64,000 bases of DNA, from positions 372,001-436,000 of the forward strand of contig NZ_CP080377.1 of the NCBI RefSeq assembly GCF_019443505.1. The letters are read 5' to 3'. The notes under the pieces are model-generated. The model did no database searches. It worked only from the letters and a program-made list of their open reading frames with translations, and had not been told where the DNA came from. Below are positions 58,861 to 64,000 of this stretch, piece after piece. The DNA comes from Janthinobacterium sp. PAMC25594 (GTDB lineage: Bacteria > Pseudomonadota > Gammaproteobacteria > Burkholderiales > Burkholderiaceae_D). Each line of letters starts with the position of its first letter. Position 1 is the first letter of the stretch. A program made the position numbers and the translations under genes.

Positions 58861-60318
58861 TTATTGTTTGGCGGTGTTGGTGCTGGCTGTGGCGGCAAAG
58901 TCGCTGCTGCCCCGGTAGCCGCCGCCCAGGGCCACGGTCAGGTTGATTTCCGCATCCTGGCGCTGGTTTTGCAGCTGCATGCCCAGGTCCACCTGGCCGC
59001 GCATGGTCATTTCCGCATTGATCTGGGTGGCGCGGTCGGCCAGACCTTGCTTGAGTCGCGCATTCGCGTTGCGCAGCTGCGCTTCACTGGCGCGCAGGTT
59101 TTCCTGCTGCAGCCGCAGCTGGTTTTCCACGCCCTGCACCCTGGCGCCCGCCTGCGCCACGTCGCGCACCACATTGAAGACGTTCTGGTTGTAGTCGGCG
59201 ATCAGCTCGTTGCGTTCGCTGCGCGCGCCGGCAAGCTGGGCCTGCAGGCGGCCGCTGTCGAACAGGGGCAGCGACAGGGCCGGGCCGATGAACAGGGTGC
59301 GGCTGCCCGATTGCAGCAGCTTGCCCAGTTTGATCGCATCGAGGCCGAACGAGGCGCCCAGGTCGATATCGGGGTAGAACGACGCCTGCGCCGCCTCGAT
59401 ATGGCTCATGGCCGCCTGTACTCGCCAGCGCGCCGCCTGCAAGTCGGGCCGGCGCGCCAGCAATTCCATGCCCAGCTTGCCGGGCAGGGCGTGCGGCAGC
59501 GTTTGGGCTTCTTTCGGTTGCAGGCTGGCCAGGGCTGAAGCATCCGCACCCAACAGGGCGCGCAAGGCTTCGCGTTCCGTGACGATCTGCGTTTCCAGCA
59601 GGGCGATCTGCTGCTGCAGCAGACTCAAACGCGTTTGCGCGGACAGATGGTCGTCGCTGACGCCGAGGCCGTTGGCGATGCGTTTTTCCTTGTCGACCAC
59701 CAGTTGCTGCTGCAGTTGCACCAGCGCATGCAGGTTGTCCATGCGGGCCCAGCCATTTTGCATGCTGAAGTAGTGGCGGGCGATCTCGGCCGCCAGCATC
59801 TGTTCCGCCATCGCATATTCGGCGCGCCGTGCATTGACTTCACCGAGGCTGGCGGCGATCTGCGCCTTGTGCTTGCCCCACCAGTCCAGGTCGTAATGGG
59901 CTTGCACGCCCACGGTGACTTCGTTGTAGTAATTTCCGCCGATGGGGGCGGGCATCAGGCCATTGCCCGAATAGCGCTGGCGGCTGGCGTTCGCGTCCAG
60001 GTCCAGCCTGGGGCCGCGCCCCGCATGCTGTGCATCGAACGCGGACAGGGCCGAGCCGATACGGGCATTCGCCGCGTCCAGGCTGGGGCTGGCGGACAGC
60101 GCCTGTTCGATCAGCTGGTCCAGCTGATCGTCCTGGAACTGGCGCCACCACTGGGCGGCGGGCCAGCCTTCGCTGGCCAGGTGGATGTCGGCCGCCAATT
60201 GCACTTTGGCCAATTCTTGCTGCGGCAACTGTTGCGTGTCGGGTGGAATGCTGGCGCAGCCGGCCAGGGACAAGCTTAGCGCCAGGACGCTCAGGGAGAG
60301 TTTCATCGGTGTGTACAT
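58861..60318 (-). CDS. NodT-family outer-membrane efflux lipoprotein
   Basis: 485 residues; start at 60318. A lipoprotein signal (LSVLALSLSLAGC) is followed by two OEP repeats of a TolC-like barrel and coiled-coil tunnel (DLDWWGKHKAQIAASLGEV, GYRGSSDF end). It forms the outer-membrane exit of the tripartite pump. It lies 5 bases after emrB. Confidence 0.93.
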   Translation of the reverse strand: MYTPMKLSLSVLALSLSLAGCASIPPDTQQLPQQELAKVQLAADIHLASEGWPAAQWWRQFQDDQLDQLIEQALSASPSLDAANARIGSALSAFDAQHAGRGPRLDLDANASRQRYSGNGLMPAPIGGNYYNEVTVGVQAHYDLDWWGKHKAQIAASLGEVNARRAEYAMAEQMLAAEIARHYFSMQNGWARMDNLHALVQLQQQLVVDKEKRIANGLGVSDDHLSAQTRLSLLQQQIALLETQIVTEREALRALLGADASALASLQPKEAQTLPHALPGKLGMELLARRPDLQAARWRVQAAMSHIEAAQASFYPDIDLGASFGLDAIKLGKLLQSGSRTLFIGPALSLPLFDSGRLQAQLAGARSERNELIADYNQNVFNVVRDVAQAGARVQGVENQLRLQQENLRASEAQLRNANARLKQGLADRATQINAEMTMRGQVDLGMQLQNQRQDAEINLTVALGGGYRGSSDFAATASTNTAKQ

Positions 60319-60323
60319 GAGGG

Positions 60324-61874
60324 TTATTCCATGGCCGCGTGGTCGACCACGACGGGCGCATTTTTCTTCGGTGGTTTGATCAGGAGCAAAAGCGGCAGCA
60401 CGAGGATGGTCAGCCACATCATCAGCCAGAAGTCGTCGAGGTAGGCGATCATCGACGCCTGCCGCGTGATCTCGCCATTCAGGGCCGCCATGCCCGTGCT
60501 CGTGCCCAGGTCGAACACCTGGGCGATGCCGGGATCGTGCAGGGCAGGGTTGGCGATAGTGATGTGTTCCGTCAGGGACGCATGGGCGATCTGCGTATTG
60601 CGCACCAACAAGGTCTGCACCAGGGCGATGCCGATGCTGCTGCCGATATTGCGCACCAGGCTGTAAATCGCCGTGCCTTCCGCCCGCATCTGCGGCGACA
60701 GGGTGGCGAACGTGGCCGCGCTCAGCGGTACGAAGACGAGGCCCAGGCCGATGCCCTGGATGATGCCGTTCCACACGACGGTTTTCGGCACCAGGTCCAA
60801 GGTGAAATTGGCCATTTGCCACAGCGAGAACGCGGTAATCGAAAAGCCCACGCCCAGCAGGATGCGCGTATCGATCTTGCCCGTGAGCCTGCCGACGATC
60901 AGCATGGCCAGCATCGTGCCCAGGCCGCTGGGCGCCGTCACCAGGCCGGCGATCGCCGCCGGGTAATTCATCAAGCCTTGCAGCATCGACGGCGTCAGCG
61001 CGCGGGTGGCGAACAGCACCATGCCGACGATGAAGATGAACAGCAAGCCGCTCACATAGTTCGAGTTTTTCAACAGGCGGTAGTCGAGGAAAGACTTGCC
61101 GGCCGGGCGCAGGGCCGTGTGGGCGATGAAGTAACACAAGCTCATGGCCAGCACGATGGCTTCGATCCACGTTTCCGTGGATGAAAACCAGTCGTTCTGC
61201 TCGCCCCGGTCCAGCAGCATCTGCAGCGCGCCGATCGACAGGCTCAAGGTGGCAAAGCCGAACATGTCAAAGTTCATGCGGCGGTTCGGCGGGTCCTTGC
61301 GGATGTAGCGCCAGATACCGTAGAAGGCCATGGCGCCGATGGGAATGTTGATGAAGAAGACCCAGCGCCAGCTGTAGCTGTCCGTCAGCCAGCCGCCCAA
61401 GGTCGGTCCCAGGATGGGGCCGATCATCACGCCCATGCCCCAGATGGCCATGGCCGAGCCGTGTTTCTCGCGTGGATTGATGTCGAGCAAGACCGCCTGC
61501 GACAGCGGTACCAGCGCCGCGCCGAATACGCCCTGCAGCAAACGGGCGGCAACGATCTCGGACAGGGTGCCGGACAGGCCGCACAGCACGGACGCGAGCG
61601 TAAAGCCGGCAACCGACACGAGGAAGGTGTTTTTCTGGCCGAAACGGTCGCACAGCCAGCCCGTCAGCGGCGTGGCGATGGCGGCGGCGACGATGAACGA
61701 GGTGAGTACCCAGGTGATCTGGTCTTGCGAGGCGGAAAGGCTGCCTTGCATATGGGGCAGCGCGACGTTGGCGATGGTGCCGTCGAGCGCCTGGATGATG
61801 GTGGCGAGCATGATCGAAATCGTGATCATGCGCCGGTTCAGGGTGAGGTCTTGCGAAGCGGGAACGGCATTCAC
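60324..61874 (-). CDS. emrB: DHA2-family MFS efflux pump EmrB
   Basis: 516 residues with 14 expected helices. Motifs: LDGTIANVALPHM, LSASQDQITWVLTSF, GWLCDRFGQKNTFL and GPILGPTLGGWL. It exports hydrophobic or anionic toxic compounds with EmrA and the NodT protein. Its start overlaps the marR stop (ATGA). Confidence 0.93.
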   Translation of the reverse strand: MNAVPASQDLTLNRRMITISIMLATIIQALDGTIANVALPHMQGSLSASQDQITWVLTSFIVAAAIATPLTGWLCDRFGQKNTFLVSVAGFTLASVLCGLSGTLSEIVAARLLQGVFGAALVPLSQAVLLDINPREKHGSAMAIWGMGVMIGPILGPTLGGWLTDSYSWRWVFFINIPIGAMAFYGIWRYIRKDPPNRRMNFDMFGFATLSLSIGALQMLLDRGEQNDWFSSTETWIEAIVLAMSLCYFIAHTALRPAGKSFLDYRLLKNSNYVSGLLFIFIVGMVLFATRALTPSMLQGLMNYPAAIAGLVTAPSGLGTMLAMLIVGRLTGKIDTRILLGVGFSITAFSLWQMANFTLDLVPKTVVWNGIIQGIGLGLVFVPLSAATFATLSPQMRAEGTAIYSLVRNIGSSIGIALVQTLLVRNTQIAHASLTEHITIANPALHDPGIAQVFDLGTSTGMAALNGEITRQASMIAYLDDFWLMMWLTILVLPLLLLIKPPKKNAPVVVDHAAME

Positions 61875-62305
61875 GCAAACTTCTCCGTGGCCGCTTGCAG
61901 CGCTTCCAGCAGCTCGGTGGCGGCCCTCAATTGATCGGGAGCTATGCCCTGCAGCAGCTCCTTGCGGAAACCATCCGCTTCCTTGCGCACGGTGTCATAC
62001 ACCTGCAGGCCCGCTTCCGTCAGCACGACGAGTTTGACCCTGCGGTCCGTTTCCGACGGCTGGCGCTGCACGAAGCCCGATTTCACGAGCCGGTCCAGCA
62101 TCGACACCATGGTGGGGTTTTCCACGCCCAGCTGGTGCGCCAGCTCGCTTTGCGAGGGCGGCTGCGGCGATTTGGCGATCATGGCAATGGCCATCCAGCT
62201 CGCTTGCCCCAGGTCCAGGTCTTTCAGGCGCCGGTCGATCGCATGGCGCCAGCCGCGCGCCGTCTTGTGGAGCGCGGCGGAAAAGCGCTCTTCGATAGAA
62301 ATCAT
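61871..62305 (-). CDS. MarR-family transcriptional regulator
   Basis: 144 residues. Winged helix in PSQSELAHQLGVENPTMVSMLDRLVKSGFVQRQPSETDRRVKLVVLTEAG. First gene of the efflux operon, probably a repressor released by pump substrates, as EmrR is. Coupled to emrB by an ATGA overlap. Confidence 0.92.
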   Translation of the reverse strand: MISIEERFSAALHKTARGWRHAIDRRLKDLDLGQASWMAIAMIAKSPQPPSQSELAHQLGVENPTMVSMLDRLVKSGFVQRQPSETDRRVKLVVLTEAGLQVYDTVRKEADGFRKELLQGIAPDQLRAATELLEALQAATEKFA

Positions 62306-62438
62306 AAGGTGAGTCGTCTAATGGTTAGGTGTCTAACTAATATTCTAGCATACCGCTTTCCGCAGCGTGCGGGCCTTTCCCATTTTTGACGCGGCTGGTA
62401 CATTGACATCCAGTCCATCACCATCATCAGGAGACAGC

Positions 62439-62969
62439 ATGACCACCGCAGAACAGAAGCAGGACGGACAGCACCGCGACAGCAGCGACTTTGTCATCAC
62501 GCAAACCTTCGACGCGCCGCGCGAACTGGTGTTCCAGTCGTGGGTGGAGCCGGAGCGCCTGGCGCAGTGGTGGGGCCCTGTCGGCTTTGAATTGAGCGTG
62601 CTGGCGCTGGATTTGCAGCCGGGCGGCATTTTCCACTACGGCATGCGCGCCGACAATGGCTACGAAATGTGGGGCAAGTTCACCTACCAGGCCATCGAAG
62701 CGCCTGCAAGGATCGTCTCGATCCTGTCGTTTGCCGACAAGCAGGGCAATGCCGTGCAGCACCCCGTCAGCGCCACCTGGCCATTGCAATCGTTCAATAC
62801 CATGACCCTGACCGAGGAAAACGGCAAGACGACGATGACCTTGCGCTCCGCGCCGCACAAGGCGACGGATGAGCAGCATGAGACTTTCAAGCAGGGGTTT
62901 GAGTCGATGAAGCAGGGGTTTAAGGCTACTTTCGGCCAGCTGGCACAGTACCTGGCGCGTGTTCAGTAA
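62439..62969 (+). CDS. AHSA1-type SRPBCC domain protein
   Basis: 176 residues; ATG at 62439 follows AGGAG. The SRPBCC fold is shown by ITQTFDAPRELVFQSWVEPERLAQWWGPVGF. Members bind hydrophobic ligands or act in stress responses; no specific role can be assigned. Divergent from the efflux operon by 133 bases. Confidence 0.9.
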   Translation: MTTAEQKQDGQHRDSSDFVITQTFDAPRELVFQSWVEPERLAQWWGPVGFELSVLALDLQPGGIFHYGMRADNGYEMWGKFTYQAIEAPARIVSILSFADKQGNAVQHPVSATWPLQSFNTMTLTEENGKTTMTLRSAPHKATDEQHETFKQGFESMKQGFKATFGQLAQYLARVQ

Positions 62970-63277
62970 TATTTAAGAACGGCGGGCCGGAGTCGCGGGC
63001 CTGAGAAAATGACCATGGCTGCGTTGCTTGGGCTCGCCGTACTAACCGTACTGTCTTCGCCCGCGCGCCTTGCCCTGGCCATTTTTCAGGCCCGCTGGGC
63101 CCGGGGAGCCTTGGTTTGAGGTGCGGGTGTGTTCTTGCTGTCGTTGCCAGTTTGCGGTTGAGGAATGTCTGCTTGCGCCCCAAACCGGAAATTCAATTGG
63201 TCCAACTCGCCTAGGTTCGGGTTACCTGCGCAAGTCTGACTAATCTACTCTTGGTCGCGTATGGAAAGTAATAAGTA
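62970..63277. other. Intergenic region with a hairpin element
   Basis: 308 bases between the SRPBCC gene and the foreign gene. The first half holds the hairpin element listed next; from about 63,130 composition drops toward that of the AT-rich gene. No coding region is supported. Confidence 0.5.
62996..63094. repeat. Imperfect hairpin element, copy 2
   Basis: CGGGCCTGAGAAAATGACCA pairs with TGGCCATTTTTCAGGCCCG with a few mismatches. The centre has GGGCTCGCCGTACTAACCGT then ACTGTCTTCGCCC, like GCTCACCGTACTA...TACGGTTGCGCTTCTC in the element at 34799. The arms differ between the two, while the core is shared. Confidence 0.6.
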
Positions 63278-64000
63278 CTAAGGACTGTAGAACTGGCTAA
63301 GGCGTCCATTAGGATCGATCCTTAAGATGAAGTAATCGCCATTGAAGAGTACTGCCATGCGCCCTGATCTGACAAACTCTCCCGAGTTCGTCGCGAAGTG
63401 AAGAGCAAGCTCTTCGCGAATACTATCTAAGACTTTCTCGATTAGGTCCTTAAGGTCCGTCAGCTCATAAGGAAGGACAGTCTTTCCCTTAAAATTACCA
63501 ACCTGATAGGCATCTATGTGTCGCATTACGATGTGCAGGTAGGATTGCAAATCCCAGAAGACTTGCTTTTTCCCGTGCAGTATAACGGACGGGTTAAACC
63601 CGATGGCGTTAGCAAGTATCCTTTTCGCAGCATCACTGTCTAACGTCAATGACCGGTCTCCTAATCTCGCTCTCTCAAACTCAGCGCATACAGCGCCAAG
63701 TGCCGCTACTCGCTTAACGAATTCGTAGCTCGCTTTGGCTTCTAGCTCTTCCTTGGCCAGTGCATTTCGTGCAGCTTTCGCGTTTAACGATGCAAGTTGA
63801 ATGTTGACGTTCTCGCTTGCAGACTTCACAGTAAAGCCAAAAGTATCAAGGATGCGGCTATCGATCGTATTGTTTCGCATCCCCAGCATTGTCCCGACTA
63901 GGTCTTCTTTTTCATAATCGATCAATGCAGTTCCGCCGTTATGTTTCATGACCAGATAATTTACTAGTAGCTTCTGTGCGTCTAGCTTTGAAAAGTCAAC
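63278..64000 (-). CDS. Hypothetical protein, AT-rich, truncated at window edge
   Basis: At least 240 residues. The frame stays open to the window end (a first visible Met is at 63949), so the start lies outside. No signal peptide or membrane helix is seen; the visible part is mainly helical and charged (NIQLASLNAKAARNALAKEELEAKASYEF), with AVLFNGDYFILRIDPNGRL near the end. GC content is about 45% by eye, well below the neighbours, so it was probably acquired. No family recognised; it may begin an accessory island. Confidence 0.65.
   Translation of the reverse strand, partial: VDFSKLDAQKLLVNYLVMKHNGGTALIDYEKEDLVGTMLGMRNNTIDSRILDTFGFTVKSASENVNIQLASLNAKAARNALAKEELEAKASYEFVKRVAALGAVCAEFERARLGDRSLTLDSDAAKRILANAIGFNPSVILHGKKQVFWDLQSYLHIVMRHIDAYQVGNFKGKTVLPYELTDLKDLIEKVLDSIREELALHFATNSGEFVRSGRMAVLFNGDYFILRIDPNGRLSQFYSP

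Noticed and set aside
60319..61170. Upstream extension of the NodT efflux gene
   Set aside because: It is an out-of-frame reading of emrB; the lipoprotein signal at 60318 marks the true start.

Overview
The window looks like chromosomal DNA of a high-GC betaproteobacterium. Gene content and order (ygfZ-mltG-tmk-holB-tatD, msrB-yciB-bolA-ppiC, selO) fit Burkholderiales, most likely Oxalobacteraceae such as Janthinobacterium, Massilia or Duganella. This placement comes from gene content and sequence style, not from a search. Most of the window is ordinary GC-rich chromosome. Two stretches stand out as AT-rich by eye: about 9.0-11.2 kb and 63.3-64 kb. No tRNA, rRNA, CRISPR array or insertion sequence was seen.

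Layout. 0-0.5 kb: end of a periplasmic solute-binding protein gene. 1.1-7.7 kb: an unfamiliar, tightly packed five-gene cassette. It holds two small paralogues, a 1111-residue multidomain protein with 25 consecutive prolines, a prolyl-4-hydroxylase-like 2OG-Fe(II) oxygenase, and a LamG protein. This is the best candidate for an undescribed system. 7.7-8.6 kb: YpfJ-type metallopeptidase. 9-11.1 kb: a lone AT-rich gene for a P-loop ATPase with a C-terminal nuclease-like domain, a defence candidate. 11.2-14.2 kb: a frameshifted SnoaL-GNAT gene, a PhlG-like hydrolase divergent from a TetR regulator, and an AlkD-like glycosylase. 14.2-19 kb: two tandem parvulins, bolA, yciB, msrB and selO. 19.1-28 kb: an acyl-CoA synthetase, a chemosensory group (MCP, CheR, CheD, triple CheW) without CheA/CheY/CheB, and a FadJ-like beta-oxidation enzyme. 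28-36.4 kb: a lipoprotein hydrolase that has lost its catalytic residues, small enzymes, an MHS-type transporter, a thiolase and CurA-like reductase. 36.5-43.7 kb: a pentose or related sugar operon (LacI regulator, xylulokinase, transaldolase, ABC importer). 43.9-52.1 kb: housekeeping genes (ygfZ, mltG, tmk, holB, can, tatD). 52.3-57.6 kb: a PRMT-like methyltransferase, outer-membrane phospholipase A and a stand-alone EF-G. 57.7-62.3 kb: a MarR-EmrB-NodT-EmrA tripartite efflux operon. 62.4-64 kb: an AHSA1 protein, then a foreign-looking gene that runs off the end.

Functional links. The acyl-CoA synthetase, FadJ-like enzyme and thiolase lie far apart, but each has a copy of ACGANCGT in its promoter region, which suggests one fatty-acid regulon. 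Dispersed palindromes (a GTCGGRTTA family, a GGGGTC family and a longer element with a CCGTACTA core) sit between genes across the window. Starts were moved from the longest open frame wherever a ribosome-binding site, overlap or family alignment favoured a later codon; those choices are stated in each entry.
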